Program-made: the position numbers and the translations under genes
Source: JAYOEY01 sp038116945
GTDB taxonomy: Bacteria > Pseudomonadota > Alphaproteobacteria > MPNO01 > UBA2964
Assembly: GCA_038116945.1 (NCBI GenBank)
Contig: JAYOEY010000003.1
Coordinates: forward strand, 1-64,000
Direction: 5' to 3'
DNA length: 64,000 bases
The notes under the pieces: generated by a model
What the model was told of the DNA's origin: nothing
What the model saw: only the letters and a program-made list of their open reading frames with translations
The model's database searches: none
Shown: positions 17,878 to 25,605 of the stretch, piece after piece
Layout of the letters: each line of letters begins with the position of its first letter
How positions within the stretch are numbered: position 1 is the stretch's first letter

Positions 17878-18167
17878 GAAGTCGCTCCTTGTGAGGCACC
17901 CGCCGCGCCGCAACAGCGGGTGGCGGAACAGCCATGATCTTGAATTGTTGCGGTCGTGAAACGGTTCGGGACATGAAGAATTTCGGCGCGTACAGTCCGG
18001 ACTCTGGATCATCGCGGCCGGTCTTTCAAGCGCGCCGCCGGAATTAGCGACGGATTTGAAGCGGCCGGTCCGTGGAACGGTCATAACGAGGCTAGGCGGG
18101 CCGCCCGCATCCCGAAACGGGCGACGCCACGAAAATGTCGGGTTTTATTGAGAAAAGAGCGACTGTT
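17878..18167. promoter_or_regulatory. 290-base divergent intergenic region
   Basis: No convincing gene lies here. It separates the decarboxylase operon (leftward) from the EF-hand / sigma-factor module (rightward), so it should contain both promoters. AGGAGCGAC at 17879-17887 (read on the minus strand as GTCGCTCCT, upstream of the operon) is not a Shine-Dalgarno match in the right sense. I see no clear operator. Confidence 0.4.
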
Positions 18168-18677
18168 ATGACAAAGACGATCACAACCACCCTTCTCGCG
18201 GCCGGACTTGCGCTGGGCATGGCAGCCGGGTCCACGGCGCTTCGGGCACAGAACGCGCCCTCGGGCGGCGCGGCCGCCACGGCGCCCGCCCATCCCCATG
18301 GGGGAATGCACCAGGGCGAGCGGACCAACCGCAGGGCGGAACGGTTCACCCGGCTTTACGACCTGAACGGCGACGGCAAGGTCACGATCGACGAGATCAA
18401 CGGCGATCAGGCCCGCATGTTCGGCGCGCTCGATCTCGATGGCGACAAGGCGCTGTCGATCGAGGAGATGCGCCGGCGCGGACGCTCCTTGCAGCTCTGG
18501 CGGACGGTCTCGATGTTCGATCTTCTCGACGTCAACGGCGACGGCAAGATTTCGGTCGATGAAATCCAGGGACCGACCAAACGCTGGTTCGCCCGGCATG
18601 ACGTCAACAAGGACGGCATCCTGAGCGCGGACGAGCTGCCGGCCCGGCGCTGGGGCCGCGGACACGGACGCAGGTAA
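18168..18677 (+). CDS. Secreted EF-hand calcium-binding protein
   Basis: The 169-residue product has a signal peptide (MTKTITTTLLAAGLALGMAAG..., cleaved near residue 30) and four EF-hand loops: DLNGDGKVTIDE, DLDGDKALSIEE, DVNGDGKISVDE and DVNKDGILSADE. All four keep Asp at position 1 and Glu at position 12. Ca2+ binding in the periplasm is predicted. The ECF sigma gene follows 22 bases later, so calcium or envelope status may be linked to sigma activity. Confidence 0.88.
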   Translation: MTKTITTTLLAAGLALGMAAGSTALRAQNAPSGGAAATAPAHPHGGMHQGERTNRRAERFTRLYDLNGDGKVTIDEINGDQARMFGALDLDGDKALSIEEMRRRGRSLQLWRTVSMFDLLDVNGDGKISVDEIQGPTKRWFARHDVNKDGILSADELPARRWGRGHGRR

Positions 18678-18699
18678 TCGCGAGGAGCGCGCGTCCGGC

Positions 18700-19305
18700 A
18701 TGGCGTACCCCCCCGTGTCAGCGACACGCGCCCACGCGGCGGCGATCAGGGCGGCGCAGAACGACGATGCCCTGATCGCCCGCACCGCGCGGGGCGACCG
18801 CTCGGCCTGGGGAGAACTGGTCGACCGGCATCTGGGCGCGGTCGTCCGCTATGCCGGTTACGTGCTCAAGGACGATGCGATGGCGGAAGACATCGCGCAG
18901 GACGCGTTCGTCCGGCTCGCCGCCAAGGCGGACAGCTGGATCGAAGGCGGGCCCGGGGTCAGAAGCTGGCTCTACCGGGTCGCACGCAATCTCTGCATCG
19001 ACCATATTCGGGCTCGCCGCACAACGCCGATCGATTACGCGGACTCCCTGCCGGACCCGCGCGATGCCGGGATCATGGACCGGGACATCGACATGCGGCA
19101 GGCGGTCACGGCGGCGCTTGAGGCGCTTCCCGAACGGCAGCTAACGGCCATTCACCTGATTCATTTCGAGGGTCTTACCGGCGCCGAGGCCAGCGCCGCC
19201 CTCGATATTTCGGTCGAGGCGCTCGAATCCCTCCTGGCCCGCGCGCGGCGTACGCTGCGGCACGACCTGGCGGGGCTGGCGCCCGACCTGCTGGGAGAGC
19301 ACTGA
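18700..19305 (+). CDS. ECF-type RNA polymerase sigma factor
   Basis: The 201-residue protein has region 2 (AEDIAQDAFVRLAAKADSW, SWLYRVARNLCIDHIRARR) and region 4 (ALPERQLTAIHLIHFEGLTGAEASAALDISVEALESLLARARRTLR, shown in part), the two domains of ECF sigma factors. It is flanked by an EF-hand protein upstream and a single-span membrane protein one base downstream, which is the usual place for an anti-sigma factor. It probably directs its own operon. Confidence 0.9.
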   Translation: MAYPPVSATRAHAAAIRAAQNDDALIARTARGDRSAWGELVDRHLGAVVRYAGYVLKDDAMAEDIAQDAFVRLAAKADSWIEGGPGVRSWLYRVARNLCIDHIRARRTTPIDYADSLPDPRDAGIMDRDIDMRQAVTAALEALPERQLTAIHLIHFEGLTGAEASAALDISVEALESLLARARRTLRHDLAGLAPDLLGEH

Positions 19306-19306
19306 C

Positions 19307-19930
19307 ATGACACACGGAAACGACAGGATGACCGCCGAACGGTTTTCGGCGCTGATCGGCGCCTATGGCGCGAACCCCGAGCGCTGGCCGGAAGACGAAT
19401 GCGAGTCTGCGCTGGCCTTCTGCAAGGGGTCGGCCGAAGCGCAGGCGGAAATCGAGCGCGCTGCCGCGCTCGACGGGCTGCTCGACGCCGCGCGGCCCGA
19501 CATCGCCGCGTCCGAGGATTTGCGCGACCGGATCGCGCTGTTCGTCCCGCAGCGGGCCGGAACCCGATCCCTCCCCCTGTGGCAACGGGTCCTTCCATCC
19601 GGCGCGAGCTGGCAACGGATTGCCGCAACCGCGGTCGTGGGCGTGGCCGTTGGCATCCTGTTCGCCGAATTCGGACTGCCCCACCGGCCGGATTCGTCGG
19701 ACCCGACGGCTGCGGCCGTAACCGTCCCGGCGGGTCCCGGGCTGCTCGCCGCAGAGATGGAAGCGCCCGTAACCGTTATCGGGACCTCGTCGGGAATTGC
19801 GCTTGCACCGGATCTCGCCGCCGTCAGCTTTACCGGAGGCGACGTCCCGTCGGCCGCGTCGCCCGCGCCGGAAGTAACCCGGCTTTTCGATGACGGAATC
19901 GGTTCGGTGGCGGACCTGCCGCTGCTTTAA
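19307..19930 (+). CDS. Single-span membrane protein, probable anti-sigma factor
   Basis: The 207-residue protein starts one base after the sigma stop, so it is coupled to it. An N-terminal cytoplasmic helical part (MTAERFSALIGAYGANPERWPEDE) precedes one TM segment (IAATAVVGVAVGILFAEFGL, about 104-123) and a periplasmic tail of about 80 residues. No zinc-binding HxxxCxxC motif of ZAS-type anti-sigmas is present. The topology and position make anti-sigma function likely, but this is inference. Confidence 0.7.
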   Translation: MTHGNDRMTAERFSALIGAYGANPERWPEDECESALAFCKGSAEAQAEIERAAALDGLLDAARPDIAASEDLRDRIALFVPQRAGTRSLPLWQRVLPSGASWQRIAATAVVGVAVGILFAEFGLPHRPDSSDPTAAAVTVPAGPGLLAAEMEAPVTVIGTSSGIALAPDLAAVSFTGGDVPSAASPAPEVTRLFDDGIGSVADLPLL

Positions 19931-19952
19931 CGGCGCCGGGGCCGCGCCCTTC

Positions 19953-20474
19953 CTAAAACCACGCCCGCTGGCCGTGGATGTAGTTGCGGTGAAAATTCTC
20001 CGACGGCGTAATCAGGTAGATCACGCCCTCGACCACCGCGATGGCGCAGACAGCGAGGGTCGGAATTCCGACATACAGCAGCCCGAGCAGGGACACGGCG
20101 AGCATGGTCGCGCCCGGCACCGGCGCGCCGATATAGAATTTGTGAACTCCGAGCCCGCCCAGGAAAAACGCCAGCGCGGCGGCGACGATCCGGTTCTTGC
20201 CGACGTTCGTGCGCTCTGAGACATCCATCTGGGCGGCGTCGACTTCCTCCGCCTCCGCTTCGGCCCGTGCCTTCGTTTTGCGGGGCTCCAGCTCGATCCT
20301 GCGGACCTCGCGGGCGACCGCCTCGGCATCGACGTAAAAATCGACGATCGTGCCGCTCAGCGGCGGTTCGGCGCTCCGCCAGTCGTCGAGATAGAACTCG
20401 TACCGGTCGGCGTCCTCGCTCGTGATCAGCCCGATATCGGTGCTGACGTCGAAGGAATGGACCTTGCCCTTCAT
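19953..20474 (-). CDS. TM2-domain protein with N-terminal cold-shock-like domain
   Basis: The 173-residue protein starts with MKGKVHSFDVSTDIGLITSEDADRYEF (in part), similar to the first strands of cold-shock/OB domains. A charged linker rich in Glu/Ala follows. The C-terminal TM2 domain, KNRIVAAALAFFLGGLGVHKFYIG (in part) with two TM helices, ends near ENFHRNYIHGQRAWF. TM2 proteins are poorly characterised. The fusion of an OB-like domain to TM2 recurs in proteobacteria. Confidence 0.8.
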   Translation of the reverse strand: MKGKVHSFDVSTDIGLITSEDADRYEFYLDDWRSAEPPLSGTIVDFYVDAEAVAREVRRIELEPRKTKARAEAEAEEVDAAQMDVSERTNVGKNRIVAAALAFFLGGLGVHKFYIGAPVPGATMLAVSLLGLLYVGIPTLAVCAIAVVEGVIYLITPSENFHRNYIHGQRAWF

Positions 20475-20526
20475 GTTACGCTTCCCGAAATGCCCGCAGC
20501 GGTCGATCCGCTAGTGCGGAAACCGC

Positions 20527-21342
20527 TCAGCGCCCCTTATATTCCGGCTTGCGTCGTTCGGCGAAGGCATCGATCCCCTCTTTGTAATCCGCCGTGGAGC
20601 GAAGTTTCTCGTAGGAATGGCCTTCGATATCGAGGGCCACCTTGAGACTTGTATCATAAACGGAGTTTAAAACCCGTTTCAGCGCGCGCAGCGCCAGCGG
20701 CGCCTTTGCGTTGAGATCGGCGCAATACTGCTCGATCAGCGCGGTCAGCGCGTCCGAATCCTCGGCTACCTCGGTGATCAGCCCCCATTCCTTCGCCTGC
20801 GGCGCTGGAATGCGCTTGCCCAGCATGACCATGTCCTTGGCGCGGGTGAGGCCTGCGATCTTCACCACCCGGACGCTGCCGCCCGAGCCCGGCATTTCGC
20901 CCAGATTGATTTCCGGCAGCGCGACCAGCGTTTCCTTCGTGGCGAGCCGGAAGTCGCACGCCATGGCGAGTTCGAACCCGACGCCGAACGCGTATTTCTC
21001 AAGCGCCGCGATCACCGGCTTGGTGCAGCGCTCCGGCGCGGCGATGTTCCAGGCAAGGTCCGACATGCCGTCGAACGGAATATCGGGGAAGCTCTTGACG
21101 TCGCCGCCCGAGGTATAGGTGCCGCCCTCGCCCCTGATCACGATGACGCCGACATCGTCGTCCTCGTCCATCGCCTCGATGATCGCGCGGATCTGCGACC
21201 GCCCCTTGTAGGAAACGATATTGAGCGGCGGCCGGTCGAGGATCAGGTATCCGATCTTCTTTTCCGCATCCACCTCGACCCGGAGCCCGTCCAGCTCCGC
21301 CAGCAGCGCACCGCGCTCGGCGGCGTAATCCTTGTTCATCAT
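20527..21342 (-). CDS. Enoyl-CoA hydratase/isomerase family protein
   Basis: The 271-residue crotonase-fold protein has the oxyanion-hole segments VIRGEGGTYTSGGDVKSFPD (about residues 68-87) and ALEKYAFGVGFELAMACDF (about 112-130). The second glutamate of hydratases is expected near PEINLGEMPGSGGSVR. It is encoded last in an operon after a flavin reductase and a CoA ligase, consistent with a CoA-thioester degradation route of an unknown acid. Start ATG at 21342 (a second at 21339). Confidence 0.85.
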   Translation of the reverse strand: MMNKDYAAERGALLAELDGLRVEVDAEKKIGYLILDRPPLNIVSYKGRSQIRAIIEAMDEDDDVGVIVIRGEGGTYTSGGDVKSFPDIPFDGMSDLAWNIAAPERCTKPVIAALEKYAFGVGFELAMACDFRLATKETLVALPEINLGEMPGSGGSVRVVKIAGLTRAKDMVMLGKRIPAPQAKEWGLITEVAEDSDALTALIEQYCADLNAKAPLALRALKRVLNSVYDTSLKVALDIEGHSYEKLRSTADYKEGIDAFAERRKPEYKGR

Positions 21343-21351
21343 GTCCTCTCT

Positions 21352-22887
21352 TTAAACCGTACTCTCGAATCCGTCGCGTATTTTATACTCCCCGTCGCGC
21401 AGCAGGCGGCGGAGCAGCTTGCCTGAGGCCGAGCGCGGCAGGGCCTCGACAAAGACGTAGGCGCGGGGGCGTTTGAACCTGGCGAGGCTCGACGCGGTGC
21501 AGTGTTCGTCGAGCGCTCCGGCGGTCGCGTCGTCCGTCGCGGGCTCGATGAAGGCCGTCACGACCTGGCCCCAGCGCTCGTCGGGCAGCCCGATCACGGC
21601 GACCGCACCGACCGACGGGTGGCCGGCGAGCGTGTCCTCTACCTCCTCGGGGTGGATGTTCTCGCCGCCGGAAATGATCATGTCGTCGATGCGCCCGCAC
21701 AGGAACAGGTCGCCTTCCTCGTCGACATAGCCGAGATCGCCGGTGAAATACCAGCCGTCGCGGATCGCCGCCTCGTCCGCATCCGGGCGCTTCCAGTAGC
21801 CGGCGAACGCCTCGGGGCTCTGCATCGAGGCGATCACCTCGCCGATTTCGCCGGGCGGCAGGATCTCGTCGGGCCCCACCGTCTCGTCCTGGTCGGCCCG
21901 CACCACGCGGACCTGCTGATTGATCCCGGCGCGTCCCGCCGATCCCGGCTTGTCGTCGAGCCGGTCGCAGAAGGTGAAGGTGAAAATCTCGCTCGAACCG
22001 TAATAGTTGGCGAACACTTCCGGTTTGAACGCGTCGACGCAACGGCGTTCAAGCGCGCCTGTCATCGACATGCCCGCATAGGCGATGTTGCGGATCGAGC
22101 CGGTATCGCGCGACGCAAAACCGTCATGTCCCAGCATGTCATGATACATGGTCGGCACGAGAAACGCCGCCGTAACCTTCTCCGTCTCGATCAGTTTCAG
22201 CGCCTCGCCCGCATCGAAGCCGCGCATGTTGACGAACGCGCCGCCGACCATCGCGCAGGCCAGAAGATTGCGGATGCCCATCGTATGGAACATCGGCATG
22301 GCGCCGAGGATGCGCTCGCCGAACCGGTAGCGCAGATGGGCGATCACCGACGCCGCCGCGATGCGCTCCGCACCCACGGGACGCGGCACGCCCTTCGGCC
22401 TCCCGGTCGTGCCGGAGGTGTAGAGCATCAGGCAGATATCCGTGTCCGCCAGCGGCGGGTCCGGCCGGATGCGGGTCGACGCCATCAGGTCTCCGTAGCT
22501 CGGCCCGTCGCGCCGCGAGCCGATGGAGATCAGCCGCGTGCCGTCGAGATCGGGCCGTTCCACCACGCGCTCGTCATAGGCCAGAAGTTCGGGCTCCGCG
22601 TCCGCGATGGCATAGGCGATCTCTTCCGGCGTCGCCCGCCAGTTGAACGGGGTAAAGATCGCGCCCAGCCGCTGCGACGCCCAGTAGAGCGTCGCCATCT
22701 CGTAGGAGTTGGGCATGATGCAAACCAGCCGGTCGCCGCGCCGGAGCCCGAGCCGCGCCAGCCCGCCGGCGGCGCGGCCGATATCGCCGTCCCAGCCGCG
22801 ATAGCTGCGCCTCCGTTCGCCGTCGACGAAGGCCAGCGCATCGGGCGAGCGGGCGAGAGCGGATTCGAAGACTCCGGCGATGTCCAT
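21352..22887 (-). CDS. Acyl-CoA synthetase (AMP-forming), class I adenylate-forming enzyme
   Basis: The 511-residue enzyme shows the phosphate-binding loop LMLYTSGTTGRPKGVPRP (about residues 150-167) and YYGSSE. The hinge and substrate motifs GWYFTGDLGYVDEEGDLFLCGRIDDMIISGGENIHP (shown in part) and the catalytic Lys in SASGKLLRR near the C-terminus are also present. It activates a carboxylic acid to a CoA thioester. The ATG at 22887 is preferred (AAGGAAA ribosome site; no overlap) over 22926. It lies between the flavin reductase and hydratase genes. The acid is unknown. Confidence 0.9.
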   Translation of the reverse strand: MDIAGVFESALARSPDALAFVDGERRRSYRGWDGDIGRAAGGLARLGLRRGDRLVCIMPNSYEMATLYWASQRLGAIFTPFNWRATPEEIAYAIADAEPELLAYDERVVERPDLDGTRLISIGSRRDGPSYGDLMASTRIRPDPPLADTDICLMLYTSGTTGRPKGVPRPVGAERIAAASVIAHLRYRFGERILGAMPMFHTMGIRNLLACAMVGGAFVNMRGFDAGEALKLIETEKVTAAFLVPTMYHDMLGHDGFASRDTGSIRNIAYAGMSMTGALERRCVDAFKPEVFANYYGSSEIFTFTFCDRLDDKPGSAGRAGINQQVRVVRADQDETVGPDEILPPGEIGEVIASMQSPEAFAGYWKRPDADEAAIRDGWYFTGDLGYVDEEGDLFLCGRIDDMIISGGENIHPEEVEDTLAGHPSVGAVAVIGLPDERWGQVVTAFIEPATDDATAGALDEHCTASSLARFKRPRAYVFVEALPRSASGKLLRRLLRDGEYKIRDGFESTV

Positions 22888-22900
22888 GGACGGGGTTTCC

Positions 22901-23461
22901 TTACTTGCCGCTGCGCAGTCCGACATTCGTTACGAAATCGTCCAGCATGCCGTCCAGCAGCTTGTCGATATCGGGATTGACGAGGTTGCCGTCCTCGTCG
23001 AACGCCTTGTTGGCGAGCGCGAGCCCGAACTTGCCGGGCGCAACCCAGGCGCCGAGCAGCGCCATCGGCTCTTCCATCGCGATCAGCCCGCGATAGCCCC
23101 CGACCGGGCTCGGCGCGGCGGACGCCAGCATGATCGTTTTGCCGACCGTCGGGTACGGGCGTTCGCGTGAAATCCAGTCGATGGCATTCTTCAGCGCGCC
23201 GGGAATCGAATGGTTGTACTCGGGATAGACGATGATGATTCCATCGGCCGCCCTTATCCGCCGGATGAATTCCTGCGCGCCGGACGGCATGCCCTCCTCC
23301 TGCTCCAGGTCGCCATCGTAGAGCGGCATGTCGAACGTATGAAAATCGTTTTCAAAATCGACCTCGCAGTCAAACGATTCGAGCTTCCGGTCGATCAGCG
23401 CCGCCAGCTTCTTGTTGAGCGACGCCTTCCGCAGCGACGCCGAGAACAAAAATATCCGCAT
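22901..23461 (-). CDS. NAD(P)H-dependent FMN reductase, flavodoxin fold
   Basis: The 186-residue protein starts MRIFLFSASLRKASLNKKLA, the SxRxxSxN phosphate site of NADPH-dependent FMN reductases (SsuE/ChrR type), followed by VYPEYNHSIPGALKNAIDW, the flavin ring contact. An AGGAG ribosome site precedes the ATG at 23461. It heads the operon with CoA ligase and enoyl-CoA hydratase and may supply reduced flavin or quinone detoxification. Confidence 0.88.
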   Translation of the reverse strand: MRIFLFSASLRKASLNKKLAALIDRKLESFDCEVDFENDFHTFDMPLYDGDLEQEEGMPSGAQEFIRRIRAADGIIIVYPEYNHSIPGALKNAIDWISRERPYPTVGKTIMLASAAPSPVGGYRGLIAMEEPMALLGAWVAPGKFGLALANKAFDEDGNLVNPDIDKLLDGMLDDFVTNVGLRSGK

Positions 23462-23529
23462 ATTTCCACTCCTGTCCGGATCGCCGCGAACCATAAAGGG
23501 TTTGGGCGGGTTGAGAAACAGGCGGGGTT

Positions 23530-23573
23530 AACCTCCTCCCCCGCTTCGGGGGGAGGTTGCAAGGGGGGAGGTT
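23530..23573. repeat. REP-like palindromic element, copy A
   Basis: The sequence reads AACCTCCTCCCCCGCTTCGG followed by GGGGAGGTTGCAAGGGGGGA and GGTT. It forms a CCTCCCCC/GGGGGAGG hairpin followed by a purine tail. The same architecture occurs at 25558-25597 and, inverted, at 25491-25529. It lies in the gap between the flavin-reductase operon and the DUF1989 genes. This is typical of REP-like repeats in alphaproteobacterial intergenic DNA. Confidence 0.75.
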
Positions 23574-23606
23574 CCCGCCGGCGCGTCCCGTTGCTATCCT
23601 GCGTCC

Positions 23607-24239
23607 ATGAAACTCATCAGCGACGAGACCGCACCGCGCAATACCGGCTGGGCGGCGGAGATGGAGGCCGGTCAGGTCCTGCGGCTGACGGCCCGCACCA
23701 TCATCGATTTCGTCGCGTTCGACCGCCACGATTACGCCGAAGCGTTCGATCAGGCGCCGACCAAGGAACGCAGCAACTGCCTTTATTTCCGACGGGGGCA
23801 TACGCTGCTGTCGCGCTCGGGCGCGCCGCTGATCACGCTGGTCGCCGACGGGTTCGAGGGGCTGGGGACGCATGATCTGCAGTTCGGCATGTGCGGGCGG
23901 GACCGTCACCGCCGCGCCGCGGAAGAAGGCCGTCTCGACGAATATCTTCACGGGCAGGACATGGAACTGCCCGATCACGGCTGCGCCGAAAACCTGACCT
24001 GGGCGCTGGAGCCCTGGGGCATCCCGTACGAAAACATTCCGAGCCCGGTCAACCTGTTCCAGAACATGGATATCGACCAGAAGACCGGCTGCATGACGCG
24101 AACGCAAATACGACCCGACGCGCCGGTCGATCTGGACCTTCGGGCCGAGCGCGACCTGCTGGTCGCGTTCAGCGCCTGCCCGGACAAAGCGTCGAAGACC
24201 AAGGGGCTGGAAGTCCGCGCCCGCATCTACCAGCCCTGA
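23607..24239 (+). CDS. DUF1989 / urea-carboxylase-associated family protein, copy 1
   Basis: The 210-residue protein has the family pattern GQVLRLTARTIIDF near the N-terminus, GTHDLQFGMCGRDRH (about 91-105) and LPDHGCAENL, plus SACPDK near the C-terminus. Cys and His residues in these segments probably form a metal or catalytic site, but no enzymatic activity is established for the family. Members are linked by genome context to urea carboxylase and amine metabolism. It is the first of three tandem paralogues on one strand. Confidence 0.8.
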   Translation: MKLISDETAPRNTGWAAEMEAGQVLRLTARTIIDFVAFDRHDYAEAFDQAPTKERSNCLYFRRGHTLLSRSGAPLITLVADGFEGLGTHDLQFGMCGRDRHRRAAEEGRLDEYLHGQDMELPDHGCAENLTWALEPWGIPYENIPSPVNLFQNMDIDQKTGCMTRTQIRPDAPVDLDLRAERDLLVAFSACPDKASKTKGLEVRARIYQP

Positions 24240-24269
24240 ACAGGGCGTTTCACCAGGAAAGAACCGACA

Positions 24270-24812
24270 ATGGACGTCATCGCAGAAGAGACCGTCGCCC
24301 CGAACCGGGGGTGGATGGGCAATGTCGACAAGGGACAGGTCCTGCGCATCACCGGGAAGAGCGTGATCGATTTCAACGCCTTCAAGCGGGACGATATCCG
24401 CGAGTATTTCGATACGGCGCGGACGCGCATCTATAACCTCAACATGTATCCGACCGCAGGGCATCGGCTGTTCAGCAAGCAGAACAACCCGATGATGCGC
24501 GTCCTCGCCGACGGGTTCGCCGGCATCGGGCTGCACGATCTGCAGTCGGCCCATGGATGCGCGGAAGCCATGCTGAAAGTGCTGGCGCCTCTCGGGCTGA
24601 CGTTCGAGGACCTGCCCGATCCGCTGGGTTTCTTCCGCAACCTCGATATTGCGCAGGATGGCCGTATCCGTCCCCGCCCGAAGGGGCCGCCCGAGCCGGT
24701 GTCGATCGATCTGGAAGCGGAGATCGACCTGATCTGCGCCGTCATGAACTGCCCGGCAGCGGAAACGTCGGCATCCGGCGCGCCCTGCGTCATTACGATC
24801 CTGAACCCCTGA
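24270..24812 (+). CDS. DUF1989 family protein, copy 2, with internal deletion
   Basis: At 180 residues it is about 30 shorter than its neighbours. It keeps GQVLRITGKSVIDFNAF and GLHDLQ, but then runs directly into SAHGCAEAML. The segment carrying CGRDRH in copy 1 (CSGPRY in copy 3) and the following PD are missing. The C-terminal MNCPAAE aligns with SACPD. A ribosome site (AGGAAAG) precedes the ATG. It could be a subunit that relies on its neighbours, or a partly inactive copy. Confidence 0.8.
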   Translation: MDVIAEETVAPNRGWMGNVDKGQVLRITGKSVIDFNAFKRDDIREYFDTARTRIYNLNMYPTAGHRLFSKQNNPMMRVLADGFAGIGLHDLQSAHGCAEAMLKVLAPLGLTFEDLPDPLGFFRNLDIAQDGRIRPRPKGPPEPVSIDLEAEIDLICAVMNCPAAETSASGAPCVITILNP

Positions 24813-24843
24813 GACACGTGAACGAAAGACACGGGAGCGAACC

Positions 24844-25476
24844 ATGAAAATCCTCAGCGACGATTTCATCCCCGCCAACACCGGCTGGGGCCGCCCCATG
24901 AAGAAGGGGCAGGTCCTGCGGCTGACGGCAAAGACGATCATCGATTTCGCCTGCGTAAACCTTCACAACGTCAATGAACGGTTCGATCAGGCGCGTACCA
25001 AGGTCTACAACATGAAGCTCTGGATCACGACCGGCGACGTGCTCTACAGCAAGCTCAACAACCCGATGATGACCATCACCGAGGACCAGTTCGCCGGGAT
25101 GGGCTATCACGACCTGCAATACGGCACCTGCTCGGGTCCGCGCTACGCCCGTGCGAAGGAAGAAGGCCGGCTGAACCAGTATCACCATGGCGACGATATC
25201 CCGATCCCCGATCACGGCTGCTGGGAAAACCTGATCGACGGGTTCAGGGAATGGAACATCCCGCCGGAGCTGATTCCCAGCCCGCTAAACGTGTTCCAGC
25301 ATGTCGATATCGACACGAAGACCGGCGAAATAAGGCACACGCCCAACCGGCCGAAAGACCCTATCTACGTCGATTTCCGCGCCGAGATGGATCTCGCGGT
25401 GGCGGCCAGCGCCTGCCCCGACCTCGCCGCCCCCGAATTCGGCCAGCCGATCCAGGCAACGATTTACGAGGCTTAG
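24844..25476 (+). CDS. DUF1989 family protein, copy 3
   Basis: The 210-residue paralogue has GQVLRLTAKTIIDF, GYHDLQYGTCSGPRY, IPDHGCWENLIDGF and SACPD, so the full Cys/His set is retained. It starts 31 bases after copy 2 with a GGGAG ribosome site. It is closer to copy 1 in length and layout than to copy 2, although the N-terminal residues differ. The three genes look co-transcribed. Their function cannot be assigned, but an amine or urea-related role is the usual inference. Confidence 0.8.
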   Translation: MKILSDDFIPANTGWGRPMKKGQVLRLTAKTIIDFACVNLHNVNERFDQARTKVYNMKLWITTGDVLYSKLNNPMMTITEDQFAGMGYHDLQYGTCSGPRYARAKEEGRLNQYHHGDDIPIPDHGCWENLIDGFREWNIPPELIPSPLNVFQHVDIDTKTGEIRHTPNRPKDPIYVDFRAEMDLAVAASACPDLAAPEFGQPIQATIYEA

Positions 25477-25490
25477 ATTTCGGGGAATTA

Positions 25491-25529
25491 CCCCCCACCC
25501 CTGCCCTCCCCCGGAACCGGGTGAGGGAA
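25491..25529 (+). repeat. REP-like element, copy B (half of an inverted pair)
   Basis: A 39-base C-rich unit containing CCCTCCCCCGGAACCGGG. Its reverse complement closely matches 25558-25596 (for example CCCTCCCCCGTTCTCGGGGG on the other strand). The pair forms a BIME-like inverted repeat directly after the DUF1989 genes. Confidence 0.8.
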
Positions 25530-25557
25530 TCAGGTCAGAGCCGTTTCGAAGATGGTG

Positions 25558-25597
25558 TTCCCTCCCCCGAGAACGGGGGAGGGTCAGGGAGGGGGTT
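25558..25597 (-). repeat. REP-like element, copy C (half of an inverted pair)
   Basis: Reads TTCCCTCCCCCGAGAACGGG then GGAGGGTCAGGGAGGGGGTT. It is opposite in orientation to copy B, 28 bases away, and shares the core hairpin CCTCCCCC/GGGGGAGG and the GGGAGGGGGTT tail with copy A. Convergent genes end on either side of the pair. A T-tract for classical termination is missing. Confidence 0.8.
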
Positions 25598-25605
25598 GAC
25601 CTCCG

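Noticed and set aside
21502..22980. Long plus-strand frame opposite the CoA ligase
   Set aside because: A mirror frame caused by high G+C codon bias; the minus-strand gene has all adenylate-forming motifs.
25491..25597. Inverted C/G-rich repeats as a bidirectional terminator
   Set aside because: No T-tract follows either stem; the sequence family recurs at 23530, so a REP-like element fits better. Termination could still be a side effect.
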